DNA of 64,000 bases from CAYZGU01 sp964478165 (GTDB lineage: Bacteria; Poribacteria; WGA-4E; JAJDTR01). Where the stretch lies: assembly GCA_964478165.1 (NCBI GenBank), contig CAYZGU010000032.1, positions 124,001 through 188,000 on the forward strand. Reading direction: 5' to 3'. Both the position numbers and the translations under genes were made by a program. The notes beneath the pieces were generated by a model. That model did not search any database and was not told where the DNA came from. It was given only the letters and a program-made list of their open reading frames with translations. Shown here piece by piece: positions 1-9,158 of the stretch (the first letter of the stretch is position 1; each line of letters opens with the position of its first letter).

Positions 1-684
1 CATCCTGTTCGCAGAACCTTATTCGTTGTCAGTGATGAAGGAGAGCTTCACGAGATGCGTACAGACGGGCGACCAGTGAGATCTGGGTTGTTGAATAGGT
101 TCGACCTCGAAGGTATTACCACTAATCCGCTAACAGGATTACTCTATGCCGTTGTCGAAGGAGATGACGCTATCTTGGAGATTTCTCCCCAGACGTTTGA
201 AGTCACCCGAAAATTTGAGATCTCTCGCGAATTTCAAGGCCAGGAACTGCTGAAGAAAGGCGGCATGGGCCTGGAGGCAATTGCCTTTCTTCCCAATTCC
301 TCTCATCCTGAAGGCGGAACATTTTGGGTTGGAAATCAGTCATTCAGCCTGAAATCTAATCGTGAACCTTCTGTCGTCTGCGAAGTGGTTCTCCCCCTCA
401 CTTCGACAAACTCGAAAGAAATAGGCGGTAGCATTGTCAGCTTTTTTTCGCTGAATATCATTGATATTTCGGGAATGTCTTATGACCCCTCGCGATATTG
501 CCTGATTGTTGTTAGCGACACAACGAACCTCCTGGTGGAAGTCACTCCCGATGGGACCGTCTTGCGTCGATATCTTTTGCCGGGTGATGATCAGGAGGGC
601 ATCGCTCTTGATCAATCGGGATTCATGTATATCGCGCAGGAAAATGGTGAAGTCGTCAAGATTGAGGACGGCCGAATCCGCTAG
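1..684 (+). CDS. SdiA-regulated-like beta-propeller protein (5' truncated by window edge)
   Basis: The frame is open from base 1, so the gene begins before the window; 227 residues are visible, ending in TAG. The protein has the repeated 'L-E-G-I', 'L-E-A-I-A-F' and 'Q-E-G-I-A-L-D' signatures, each followed by short beta-strand stretches, typical of the SdiA-regulated / esterase-like phytase-type propeller families. These are usually exported or periplasmic proteins of uncertain function. The first internal ATG (base 55) falls inside the conserved sequence and is not the true start. It converges on mutS, with two hairpins and a terminator-like structure between them. Family assignment is fairly secure; the biochemical role is unknown. 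Confidence 0.8.
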   Translation, partial: HPVRRTLFVVSDEGELHEMRTDGRPVRSGLLNRFDLEGITTNPLTGLLYAVVEGDDAILEISPQTFEVTRKFEISREFQGQELLKKGGMGLEAIAFLPNSSHPEGGTFWVGNQSFSLKSNREPSVVCEVVLPLTSTNSKEIGGSIVSFFSLNIIDISGMSYDPSRYCLIVVSDTTNLLVEVTPDGTVLRRYLLPGDDQEGIALDQSGFMYIAQENGEVVKIEDGRIR

Positions 685-781
685 ATTGTAGGACTAGGCA
701 TTTTCGATGCAAAGGAGCAGAGGTAAAACGTCGCAAATCGCTTGCCGTATAGATGTTCTCGTGAAAGAACCCAGTAGTGCA

Positions 782-904
782 GAAGACGGAACGTTTCTGT
801 TTATGGTTAGCTCTTAAACGTATGTTCCGTCTTCCACACTGCGATTCATTACCACAATTAAGATGTTCCCCTAGTGGTTCATCCAAAAGGAACATCATTA
901 ATTG
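782..904. repeat. Two adjacent long inverted repeats
   Basis: GAAGACGGAAC (782-792) is exactly complementary to GTTCCGTCTTC (824-834), leaving a 31-base loop. The second structure pairs CAATTAAGATGTTCC (855-869) with 889-904, interrupted by one extra base, with a 19-base loop. Neither is followed by a T-run, so they are not ordinary terminators. They could be remnants of a small palindromic element or structured RNA. No target-site duplication or transposase was seen. Confidence 0.5.
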
Positions 905-1051
905 GTCTGAGCAGGGATTTCCTGGTAGGCCGAGAGGACTAGATTTTCGCCGATTGTCTGAATCAGTGTGGACGGTGGCGTTTGAATCTTGTTCCTCCTT
1001 TGGTGGGAGAAACTCTCTAATTGTGGAAAAGCCGCCGAAATAGATTAGGTC

Positions 1052-1091
1052 CTGCTCTCGGAGTTTGCCTGTAGGAAAACCCCGAGAGCAG
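1052..1091. terminator. GC-rich hairpin, possible bidirectional terminator
   Basis: CTGCTCTCGG (1052-1061) pairs perfectly with CCGAGAGCAG (1082-1091) around a 20-base loop. It lies between the convergent ends of the propeller gene and mutS and is followed on the plus strand by a T-rich stretch (TTGGTTATTTGTT). The loop is longer than in a classical intrinsic terminator, so the function is inferred mainly from position. Confidence 0.45.
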
Positions 1092-1215
1092 TTGGTTATT
1101 TGTTCATGAGTTATCGATTGGTGCAGTTGGAAGCACGAGTCTGATGATATTTATAGCCTGTAAGAACCTATGGAGTCCCCGTTTTCCTTCCCATGATTGT
1201 CTGTGCATTCGGCGG

Positions 1216-3885
1216 TTAAGAATTCTCAGCTTTAGCCTTTAACTGGTAGATTTGGTTCAATGCTTCTAGGGGTGATAATTGGTTAAGATTGAGCTGCTTC
1301 AGTTCTTCAACAACTGGGTGGATTTTGGGAGTGGACAAGGCAAGTTGAAGTTCATCTCCTTTAAACGTCGATGTGGAAATGCGACGATGAGGACGTGGCA
1401 CTTTGTCATCTTTTCTAGGTAAGGGCGTTGATTTCTTAGTGCCTATACTCAGATTGTGTTGTTCAAGGACCTCGAGAATCTGTTGGGCGCGCTCGATGAC
1501 AGCTTGCGGCAATCCTGCGAGACGAGCAACGTGAATTCCATAGCTCTGGTCTGTTCCGCCATTGACAACTTTCCGCAGGAACGTAATGGTCTCGCCATCT
1601 TCATGAACGGCAACGTTGAAATTCTTGACCGTCTCATATTTTCGAGCAAGCTCAGTCAATTCATGATAATGGGTGGCAAACAGGGCTTTTGCACCGATTT
1701 GCTTTTCATCGAGAATATATTCTGCGACTGCCCAAGCAATGCTGAGCCCATCAAAAGTGCTTGTGCCGCGGCCAATTTCGTCAAGGACAATTAGACTTTT
1801 GCGGGTGGCGTTGTTTAGGATATTTGCCGTCTCGTTCATTTCTACGAGGAACGTACTTTGTCCCATTACTAAATTGTCCGATGCACCAACTCGGGTGAAA
1901 ATTCGATCTACCATGCCGATTTTTGCGGAAGACGCAGGCACAAAGCTACCTATTTGGGCCATCAGCGTGATAATTGCCGTTTGCCGCAGATAAGTGCTTT
2001 TCCCGCTCATATTTGGTCCAGTAATAACGTGCATCCTGTGATCTCGGCAGTTTAATTGCGTATCGTTCGGAACAAATCCTTCTTGAGTGAACAGGTGTTC
2101 AACAACAGGGTGACGGCCGTTACGGATGGTGATTTCATCGCTCTCGTCTACAATTGGCTTTGCATAGTCATATTTCGACGCGGTGTAAGCGAGGTTTGCA
2201 ATCACATCGATCATTCCAATTATCGAGGCAACTTGTTGAATGTCCTGTGTTTCCTGAGCCACGCGGTCACGTATCTCGCAAAAAAGATCGTATTCCAGTG
2301 AGTGGATCTGATCTTCGGCGTTGAGAATCTGGGACTCGCGTTCTTTAAGTTCTGGCGTTATAAACCGTTCAGCATTTACCAGCGTCTGCTTCCGAGCATA
2401 GTTATCAGGGATAGAATCGAGATTCGACTTAGTGATTTCAATGTAGTAGCCGAACACCTGGTTGAAACCAATTCTGAGTGAGGCGATTCCGGTTCTTTCG
2501 CGCTCCTGTTTCTGTAGCGCCGCAATCCAATCTTTTCCTGAGCCGGTAATTCTTCGGAGTTCATCCAGCTGTTCATTATATCCATCGTGGATTAAACCGC
2601 CTTCACGTATAGTGGTCGGCGGCTCTCCATGTACTGCAGTTTCAATCAAGTTGGCTAAATTTGTCAATGGGTCTAGCGCATCATTCAATGTTTTAAGCAT
2701 CGAAGTTTTGCAATCTTCAAGCTGTTCTTTAATCGTGGGAATCAGCCGAAGAGAATCTTTCAAAGCAAGGAGATCCCGCGCATTGGCAGAGCCCAAACTG
2801 ATCCGCGAGGATAAGCGCTCGATGTCATACATCTTGTCCAGGTCATCCCGTAATTCCTCTTGTAGGCCGATTCGATTTTTCAATTCGCCGACGGCGACTA
2901 GTCGGGCTTCAATTTTCTCTGGATTCAACAGCGGTTGCAAGATACACTGACGCAGTTTGCGCGCACCCATTGGGGTCACTGTTTCATCCAGAATCTCCAA
3001 AAGTGTACCTTTCGAGGAGCCGTCGCGGATAGACACTGTCAATTCCAAATTTCGTTGTGTATCAGCGTCTAGCACCATGAAATTCGAGATTGTGTAGTTT
3101 TGAAGAGAAAGAATATGTTTGACTTCCTGCTTTTGTGTTTCGTTAAGGTAATAGATTAATGCGCCAGCCGCACAGATTCCAGCATGAAGGCGTTCACAAC
3201 CGAAACCATCCAGAGAGAGTGTATTGAAATGTTGAAGGAGCTCAGATCTGGCACTTTCGAATGCGAACCGCCACTCCGGCAAGAAATTTACAACCGTTTT
3301 TAACTCCACGGGCAGACGCTCCAATACCTTTTCATCGTGGAATGCATCAGAAAATAAGCACTCCTTGGGCGCGAATCGGTGGAGTTCTGCCCAGAGTTTC
3401 GTGTTGTCCATTATCTCGGTTACCGTAAACTCGCCTGTCGAAAGATCTGTAGCAGCCAGACCATAGATGCCCTTGATATGACAGATGCCTAGGAGGTAGT
3501 TGTTTGTCTTCTGTTCCAGTGCCTTTGGATCTGTGAGTGTTCCGGGAGTCACGATACGGACAATGTCGCGCTTGACAATTCCCTTAGCTATTTTCGGGTC
3601 TTCCATTTGTTCAGATATCGCTACCTTATAGCCCGCTGTCACTAATCTGTAGAGATACGAATCAAGTGCATGATGCGGTACGCCTGCCATAGGAACCGGC
3701 CCATCTTGACCATCCTTGTCTCTGGATGTAAGCGTGATTTCTAGAATGCGTGAGATGAGTTCAGCGTCGTCGTAGAACGCTTCATAGAAGTCGCCCACAC
3801 GGCATAAGAGAATTGCCTCGACGTGTTTGTCTTTCAAGCGTTTGTATTGAGCCATTAATGGGGAAAGTTTTGTACCTTTTGCCAT
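1216..3885 (-). CDS. mutS: DNA mismatch repair protein MutS
   Basis: MutS recognises base mismatches and small loops and starts repair with MutL. The 889 residues match the usual family length. The N-terminal mismatch-binding motif G-D-F-Y-E-A-F is present, with Phe33 and Glu35 in the places that stack on and contact the mismatch. Connector, lever and clamp regions follow. The ATPase domain has the Walker A motif GPNMSGKS near residue 620, Walker B with LDEIGRGTSTFDG near 698, and the ATHYHELTEL switch. A helix-turn-helix-like C-terminal tail completes the protein. The ATG has an AGAGG-like ribosome site 7 bases upstream. It is divergently oriented from the membrane protein at 4115. No mutL is visible in the window. 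Confidence 0.97.
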   Translation of the reverse strand: MAKGTKLSPLMAQYKRLKDKHVEAILLCRVGDFYEAFYDDAELISRILEITLTSRDKDGQDGPVPMAGVPHHALDSYLYRLVTAGYKVAISEQMEDPKIAKGIVKRDIVRIVTPGTLTDPKALEQKTNNYLLGICHIKGIYGLAATDLSTGEFTVTEIMDNTKLWAELHRFAPKECLFSDAFHDEKVLERLPVELKTVVNFLPEWRFAFESARSELLQHFNTLSLDGFGCERLHAGICAAGALIYYLNETQKQEVKHILSLQNYTISNFMVLDADTQRNLELTVSIRDGSSKGTLLEILDETVTPMGARKLRQCILQPLLNPEKIEARLVAVGELKNRIGLQEELRDDLDKMYDIERLSSRISLGSANARDLLALKDSLRLIPTIKEQLEDCKTSMLKTLNDALDPLTNLANLIETAVHGEPPTTIREGGLIHDGYNEQLDELRRITGSGKDWIAALQKQERERTGIASLRIGFNQVFGYYIEITKSNLDSIPDNYARKQTLVNAERFITPELKERESQILNAEDQIHSLEYDLFCEIRDRVAQETQDIQQVASIIGMIDVIANLAYTASKYDYAKPIVDESDEITIRNGRHPVVEHLFTQEGFVPNDTQLNCRDHRMHVITGPNMSGKSTYLRQTAIITLMAQIGSFVPASSAKIGMVDRIFTRVGASDNLVMGQSTFLVEMNETANILNNATRKSLIVLDEIGRGTSTFDGLSIAWAVAEYILDEKQIGAKALFATHYHELTELARKYETVKNFNVAVHEDGETITFLRKVVNGGTDQSYGIHVARLAGLPQAVIERAQQILEVLEQHNLSIGTKKSTPLPRKDDKVPRPHRRISTSTFKGDELQLALSTPKIHPVVEELKQLNLNQLSPLEALNQIYQLKAKAENS

Positions 3886-4043
3886 GCTCTACCTCTGCCA
3901 TGATAGAAAAAACCATAAACTGTCAAGGCTAAGTTTAAAGATGCATCTGAGCATCCTGTGCCCAGTTCGACTTTATCAAGGGCGATTTCCTGAAGGTTGT
4001 TAGGATAGCACTGCCTCAATCTTCTGTCAATTCCTAATTTACA

Positions 4044-4071
4044 TTGTTTTCTTTTGTAAGTGTGATATAAT
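4044..4071 (+). promoter_or_regulatory. Candidate sigma-70 promoter for the UPF0104-type gene
   Basis: TTGTTT (4044-4049) and a perfect TATAAT (4066-4071) are separated by 16 bases and lie about 44 bases before the ATG at 4115. The -35 box is imperfect. Position and the consensus -10 make it a good candidate. Confidence 0.55.
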
Positions 4072-4114
4072 CGTTCAAGTTCGTCTGGTTGTATCCTGGA
4101 CGGCACACGAAAAC

Positions 4115-5149
4115 ATGAAAATAAGAACTTTCCTCTCCAAGCTCCTCTTCCCATCATTAATTGCTGTTACTGTTAGCTTCTTTCTCTTAAGAGAAATCGA
4201 AATCCAGGATATTCCTGCGACCCTCGGACGCATGCCAATCACGGGGCTTGCAATTGGGTTTATCTTGTATTGTTTATTGGTTTGGACAAAATCTCTGCGT
4301 TTCCGTGAGTTGCTTGGGCTTGACGTTTCGGTTAATCAGATTACTCCAATTCTGGCGCTCCACACCTTCTGGGGAAATCTCTTGCCAATGCGAGGCGGCG
4401 ATCTATCGTATATCTACCTGATGAAGCGTAGGGCAGGGGTAGATGAGACTAGAAGTGTCGCATCACTAATGTTGGCGAGCGTCATCGATTTAATGCTATT
4501 CATGGTGCTCATGTCGAGCACGGGCTGGGTGCTTCGTTCCGCACTTCTCGGACAATTGTCTCACTTAACCCTCTTTGTGACACCTCTATTGATAAGCTGC
4601 GGTTTGGCGATCGTAATGGCGACAGCGTGCCTTGCACCCAGTGGCTGTGTTAGATTGGCTAACTCTTTGGCGAAGCCTCTGCTAGCCCTGAGGAACCGGG
4701 GACTCACTTGGTTTGTGCATAAATGTCTGGATGTCATGTGTGAATTGACTCGGCTTCGCTTTGATTGGCAATTTTTGAAGATTTGGGGGTATTCTCTTCT
4801 AAGTCTAGGCCTTCGCTTTGGGTTCCAATGTTTCCTGGCGCGTGAAATCGGCATTGAAATCTGTGTAGTGAAATTGCTTTTCGCGTTGACATTTGCCAGC
4901 ATTCTCAATCTGCTACCGATTCAGAGTGTGGGGAATTTCGGAACAGTCGAATTGCCATTCGTATGGGTATTGATGCGCTTTGGTATTGCAAAGGAAATCT
5001 CTATTGTTGCTGCCTTCAGTTTGCATTTAATCATTTTGCTTTATTGTATCCCACTGGGTGTCTATGGGCTTATCAAAAGACCTCGTCGCTCTCCGAAAGA
5101 CGAAATTCCGACGCGTAAACGCATCAGGCCTCGTTCAGATAAACCGTGA
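4115..5149 (+). CDS. Lysylphosphatidylglycerol synthase TM region / UPF0104-type membrane protein
   Basis: The 344-residue protein is hydrophobic throughout, with roughly seven to eight predicted membrane segments beginning at about residue 10. It ends in a short Arg/Lys-rich cytoplasmic tail. The pattern, including the 'N-L-L-P-M-R-G-G-D' stretch near residue 90 and the 'P-I-Q-S-V-G-N-F-G-T-V-E' stretch in the last third, fits the flippase-like / LPG-synthetase transmembrane family (PF03706). Related proteins are linked to lipid translocation or glycolipid assembly. It lacks the cytosolic aminoacyl-transferase domain of true MprF, so aminoacylation of lipids is not implied. It stands alone between mutS and a long gap. 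The exact substrate cannot be read from the sequence. Confidence 0.75.
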   Translation: MKIRTFLSKLLFPSLIAVTVSFFLLREIEIQDIPATLGRMPITGLAIGFILYCLLVWTKSLRFRELLGLDVSVNQITPILALHTFWGNLLPMRGGDLSYIYLMKRRAGVDETRSVASLMLASVIDLMLFMVLMSSTGWVLRSALLGQLSHLTLFVTPLLISCGLAIVMATACLAPSGCVRLANSLAKPLLALRNRGLTWFVHKCLDVMCELTRLRFDWQFLKIWGYSLLSLGLRFGFQCFLAREIGIEICVVKLLFALTFASILNLLPIQSVGNFGTVELPFVWVLMRFGIAKEISIVAAFSLHLIILLYCIPLGVYGLIKRPRRSPKDEIPTRKRIRPRSDKP

Positions 5150-6065
5150 TAGCACCTGTTCTGGACAGGAAGAGAGAGTAACCTAGGTTGTGATTGCCGC
5201 GAATGCCCTTAGGTAAAGAAGTTTATACTGGCTTTACAGGAATTGATGGAAGAGGTTATCGGTTTTATGTTGAACGCCATTAATGCGGAGTTGAAAAAGA
5301 AAATCGAAGCCGTGCTTCGGGAAAGTGCAGTGATTTGCCTTCCCACCTGGATTGCCTCTGAAAAAAGGCGTGTAGTGGCTTTAAACACCTCCGATTGGAT
5401 GATGAACAGAACCTTTGGACTAAATGGAGAATTTGATGTCGCTATTGTATAGAGAGTTCGATGCGCTTGTATCGTCACACTGCGATTAATGCTTCTTTGT
5501 CATAACCTTATTGCCGATGGAAAACAGGCAGCGGTCCATTCGAGTGTCCGGTGCCCTGACCCAGGCAGACGTAGCTCGCCGAGTTTTGCAAGATTATCTG
5601 CGCGCTGTTCTAGGGGTCCTGGTTGCAGCTCCATTTCTGTTGTTCAGGGTTGAGCGAGTTTGAAGTGCAGGCACAGTGAGTTTCGACATCGGTGCATTCA
5701 ATACTGAATGAGGGGCTAGTTTCGTCCAGGTCTGTGTCTGGAGTTGACTATTGCTTTGCCTTTTGCTGGCAGTGCTTCATTTTGTACAAATCTTGTACTG
5801 ATACGAATGATGCTACATGAGTTCGTGAGCATGAGGTTGCTAGCGAATCAATAGCAACTTCCGTATTGACTCGAATGTGGAAGTGCCCCCATTGAAGCAT
5901 TGGTTCGTTTCAGCTATGAATTCCCCCTTTTCAATTGTGAAGATTTGAGATATAATGAACGTGTGGGCTAAAATCATTCGCGAAATTATTCCTCGCGCGG
6001 TGATAGTTAGCCAATTAGTTCCTTAATTTTGTCAATCCGGTGGTCCTTTTCATTAGGAGGTTACT
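5150..6065. other. Long intergenic region with coding-like fragments and inverted repeats
   Basis: There is no confident gene in 916 bases. A 26-codon frame (5203-5283) and an overlapping 69-codon frame (5243-5452, rich in Glu/Lys and reasonably protein-like) may be remnants of a decayed gene, but neither is recognisable. A 15-base palindrome, GTACAA-ATC-TTGTAC, lies at 5784-5798. A GTTGCTA/TAGCAAC hairpin lies at 5836-5858. The likely promoter of the next operon is at its downstream end (5928-5956). Confidence 0.4.
5928..5956 (+). promoter_or_regulatory. Candidate promoter for the zinc-ribbon/SLBB operon
   Basis: TTTTCA (5928-5933), a 17-base spacer and a perfect TATAAT (5951-5956) lie about 110 bases before the first gene of the pair. 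The -35 match is moderate. Confidence 0.45.
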
Positions 6066-6446
6066 GTGCCGTATTGTCCGCAATGTCAGTCTTACTTCAA
6101 TCAAGGAATCCAAATCTGTACTGACTGTCAAGTAGGGTTGACATGTGACTCGCCTCCAAAGGAAACTCTTGGATACGTGGATTGGACAAAAGTTCAATCT
6201 GTTCCAAGTGAAATTGTCGGCAATATCTTGAAAGATGTTTTGGAGAAAAGCGGAATCGAAGTCGATTTACGATCGCACGACATGCCGTCCGTTGGTGGTG
6301 TCCAGGGCAATTTTTCGCCTGACTGGGGTGACATTCTTGTCCGCCCCGATAAACTTGCGAGTTCAAGAGAAATTCTCACCTCATATTTCCAATCTCTGCC
6401 GCATGATGCGGCCGAAAATTCTGATGCCGAAAGTGACACTGACTGA
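6066..6446 (+). CDS. Zinc-ribbon / DUF2007-like protein
   Basis: A 126-residue cytoplasmic protein. It opens with two Cys pairs (C-P-Q-C at residues 4-7 and C-T-D-C at about 18-21) that would form a treble-clef or rubredoxin-like zinc ribbon. A DUF2007-type domain follows ('putative signal transducing protein'), seen in the V-P-S-E-I-V segment and the later D-I-L-V-R-P-D strand. The C-terminal tail is acidic. A strong ribosome site (AGGAGG at 6055-6060) precedes the GTG start at 6066. It ends 4 bases before the SLBB exporter, so the two are almost certainly co-transcribed. Its specific function is unknown. Confidence 0.8.
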   Translation: MPYCPQCQSYFNQGIQICTDCQVGLTCDSPPKETLGYVDWTKVQSVPSEIVGNILKDVLEKSGIEVDLRSHDMPSVGGVQGNFSPDWGDILVRPDKLASSREILTSYFQSLPHDAAENSDAESDTD

Positions 6447-6450
6447 ATTT

Positions 6451-7887
6451 ATGAAAAAATTACGCACGATAACCCTCCTTGCTTCAGGTATCGCTTTTGT
6501 GGCCCTCTCTCCGTTTGTGAAGATTGCCTATACTGAGACGTATCGAATCGAACCGGGAGATAAGTTGTCGATCATTGTGATGGATTATCCCCAATACAGT
6601 CGTTCTATCCAATTGGGAGCGGATGGGCGGATAATCTATTTTGGTGCTGAAATTGATTTGTCGCGGAAGACTCTAGTGGAAGCGGCAAAATTGATTCAAA
6701 ATCAGATTAATCATTATGGGCGCATTCAAGATCCTCTGGTCATTGTCGATCCCATCGAAAGAAGTAGATATCCATTCTATGACCGAGGTAAGAGATACTT
6801 GGTCTGGGGTGCCGTATATCAGCCGGGATATTATTCACTGCAACTTCAGAACGAAGTTGGGTTATATGAGGCGCTTACGATTTCGGGTGGTACGATTGAG
6901 GGTGCAAATCTCACAGGAGTCCAAATCATACGGACAGATAAAAGTATCGAGAGGTACAACCTGTCTGCAAACCAGGAATATCGAAAAATCCTCGTTAGTG
7001 ATGGTGACATGGTGTTTGTTCCGTTGCTTGGTTATGTTGAGGTGCGTGGACAGGTCAACGAGCCGGGAAAATTTCCGTTCCGTGAGCGAATTCGGATTGA
7101 TCACGCACTCGCAATGGCGAACGGTCCCAAACTCTTGGATGGAAAAGCCGACCTCGCTTCCGTGTCAATAGTAAGAGCAAATGGAAAGCGCTTTGAATTG
7201 AACATCTCAGACCGCTCCTGGAAGAATCGGCTAGGGCTTGATGGGGACGACCGTTATTATTTGGAAGATGGAGATTTAGTTTACGTACCACCGTTAGCTG
7301 CGAGTGAGATACAGGGACAGATTAAGGTGGCGGAGAAGAAAGTCCAGTTTCATAAGCGTATGCGTATCGATCACGCGCTAATGCAAGCAGGGGGTCCGAA
7401 TGACGATAGAGCAGATCTCAGGTCAGTCGTCCTTGTGAAAAAGAGCGGTGAAACTATCGAATTGGACATAGACGGACGGTTTTGGAAGAAAGTGAGAGAA
7501 GATGACGAAAGATATTACTTAGAAGATGGCGATGTGTTGTATATCCCCAATGCTTTGAAAGTTGAACCGGTTTACGTTCTTGGTTATGTGCGCAATCCCG
7601 GTCCTTATCGTATTCGTGACCCAATTACCCCGCGAGAAACTCTGTCGAAGGCTGGCGGTTTTGAAGAACTGGCCGATCGTGGGAAATTAAAAATCTGGCG
7701 CAAAGATGGAACGATTGAAAAGGTGAACTTGAATTGGAGTGATGATGAAGACGCAACCCGATCGAAAACTCTGTTGTATCCGGGAGATGCGCTGGAAGTC
7801 GGCAAGCGTTTTCAGATTAATTGGTCTCTCATCTTGAGTATAGTTTCGGTCACTACCGTGGCCATTAGTCTTGTGGAAAGAGACTAG
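6451..7887 (+). CDS. Polysaccharide export protein with SLBB repeats
   Basis: A signal peptide (MKKLRTITLLASG...) supports the start at 6451, although the frame is open further upstream inside the preceding gene. After cleavage the protein begins Y-R-I-E-P-G-D-K-L, the classic opening of the Wza-type polysaccharide export domain (residues about 28-110). Four SLBB (soluble ligand-binding beta-grasp) units follow, each with a 'G-x-V-x-x-P-G' or 'R-I-D-H-A-L' plus 'Y-Y-L-E-D-G-D' signature. The middle two are clearly tandem duplicates (about residues 190-370). A C-terminal hydrophobic segment (L-I-L-S-I-V-S-V-T-T) resembles the membrane-spanning helix of Wza-like proteins. It probably lines an outer-membrane route for exopolysaccharide. 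No glycosyltransferase genes are adjacent. Confidence 0.88.
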   Translation: MKKLRTITLLASGIAFVALSPFVKIAYTETYRIEPGDKLSIIVMDYPQYSRSIQLGADGRIIYFGAEIDLSRKTLVEAAKLIQNQINHYGRIQDPLVIVDPIERSRYPFYDRGKRYLVWGAVYQPGYYSLQLQNEVGLYEALTISGGTIEGANLTGVQIIRTDKSIERYNLSANQEYRKILVSDGDMVFVPLLGYVEVRGQVNEPGKFPFRERIRIDHALAMANGPKLLDGKADLASVSIVRANGKRFELNISDRSWKNRLGLDGDDRYYLEDGDLVYVPPLAASEIQGQIKVAEKKVQFHKRMRIDHALMQAGGPNDDRADLRSVVLVKKSGETIELDIDGRFWKKVREDDERYYLEDGDVLYIPNALKVEPVYVLGYVRNPGPYRIRDPITPRETLSKAGGFEELADRGKLKIWRKDGTIEKVNLNWSDDEDATRSKTLLYPGDALEVGKRFQINWSLILSIVSVTTVAISLVERD

Positions 7888-7999
7888 TCTAATGGTTTGT
7901 TATGAATTGTAACCAGCGTAGCGTCCAACAGAACGAAATTTGCGTTGACATGCCTTTGCTGGACTGCTAAACTGCGAGCTGGATGATTGATGAGCTAGT

Positions 8000-8956
8000 A
8001 TGAATTGGGAGGGCGCCTTGTTCGAAGAGAGTTGGTGTTTGAGTTTGCTCCTTCTGTGTGGACTCGTGTTCTATCCATCGGTAGAAGTTGATGGTAAGCA
8101 GATTCACCAAAATGGTGGAACACGAGCCATGAGCTTCTTGAAAATTGGTGTTGGAGCCAAGGGGATTGGAATGGGAGCAGCCCAGGTGGCCGATACTAAC
8201 GATTTGTACGCATCTTATTGGAATCCGGCTGGACTGGCCAAAGTGGAGCGCCCACATTTCGGGCTAATGCACAACGAATGGTTTGAAGGAATTAACCACG
8301 AGTTCATTGGTTTTGTCCAACCAATCTCCAACGCGGGTGCAATCGGTGGGAGCTTGGTTTATCTATCCTTCGGTGAAATACTAGGACGTGATGCACGGGG
8401 GAAGGAAACACACTCGTTCCGTCCTTATGACCTTGCAATCATTCTCTCGTATGGCCGTTGGGTCGGCTCGTGCCTCGCATTTGGTGCAAATGTGAAGTGG
8501 GTTCGTGAGCAAATCGATACCGAAAGCGCGCAAGTTGTTGCTTTTGATGTTGGGGGGATGTACAGTTTGCTTAATCGTCCGATCTCGTTTGGATTTAATG
8601 TTCAACATCTTGGGACCAAGGTCAAATTCATCGAAGATTCTTTCAATCTGCCGACTAACATCAGGATTGGTGGGTCATACAAATTGTTAGACGAGAAGCT
8701 TAGTCTCACTGCCGATTGCAATCTCCCGTCAGATAATGATGTTTCCGCTGGTTTTGGCCTTGGGATTTCCGCTTCACGGTTGCTTCAACTGCGTATCGGA
8801 TACAAATACCTTGTCGGTGGCAATGACCTCGGCGCTGCTTCTGGAATCACCGGTGGTGTCGGTTTTAAGATCGAAGGCTTTCAGATTGACTATGCTTTTG
8901 TTTCGTTCGGTAGGCTTGGTCCCAGCCATCGGTTCTCGCTGATTTCAGATTTCTAG
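8000..8956 (+). CDS. PorV/PorQ-like (UPF0164) outer-membrane beta-barrel protein
   Basis: The 318-residue exported protein has a hydrophobic leader (S-L-L-L-L-C-G-L-V-F). The signature 'F-L-K-I-G-V-G-A-K-G-I-G-M-G-A-A' with 'S-Y-W-N-P-A-G-L-A' near residue 75 follows, then alternating amphipathic strands ending in aromatic Phe. This is the hallmark of the PorV/PorQ (UPF0164, FadL-like) barrel family. Members serve in type IX secretion in Bacteroidetes and occur more widely as surface-assembly barrels. No other T9SS genes are seen here, so T9SS function is not implied. It lies 112 bases after the SLBB exporter on the same strand and may be transcribed with it. Confidence 0.85.
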   Translation: MNWEGALFEESWCLSLLLLCGLVFYPSVEVDGKQIHQNGGTRAMSFLKIGVGAKGIGMGAAQVADTNDLYASYWNPAGLAKVERPHFGLMHNEWFEGINHEFIGFVQPISNAGAIGGSLVYLSFGEILGRDARGKETHSFRPYDLAIILSYGRWVGSCLAFGANVKWVREQIDTESAQVVAFDVGGMYSLLNRPISFGFNVQHLGTKVKFIEDSFNLPTNIRIGGSYKLLDEKLSLTADCNLPSDNDVSAGFGLGISASRLLQLRIGYKYLVGGNDLGAASGITGGVGFKIEGFQIDYAFVSFGRLGPSHRFSLISDF

Positions 8957-9158
8957 ATTGGCCTAATTAACCTCTCCATGGTCCATCAAAAGCCATCGAT
9001 GGTACAAATTGTTTATCTCGCCAGTCCTCTGTGGTCCTATTCTTCTGTCTACGGTCTCACCTATCTGTTTGTCATTCACCACTACCTTTTTCATGTTCTA
9101 CGCGGACCATGCATCAATCTAGAATGTAACTGGAGATTTTTGCCGAGGTTAGTATTAG

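Larger units (their letters stand above)
685..1215. other. Intergenic region between convergent genes, hairpin-rich
   Basis: No credible gene is visible in these 531 bases. The stretch contains two adjacent long inverted repeats (782-834 and 855-904) and a third GC-rich hairpin (1052-1091) close to the 3' end of mutS. The small open frames here have no recognisable similarity, and their composition is unlike the neighbouring genes. Confidence 0.5.

Noticed and set aside
3900..3926. TTGACA-N15-TATCAT promoter for mutS
   Set aside because: The spacer is short and the start would fall within the ribosome site, leaving too little leader.
5243..5452. 69-codon plus-strand frame
   Set aside because: No recognisable family, no clear ribosome site, overlaps a competing frame; mentioned only as a possible remnant.
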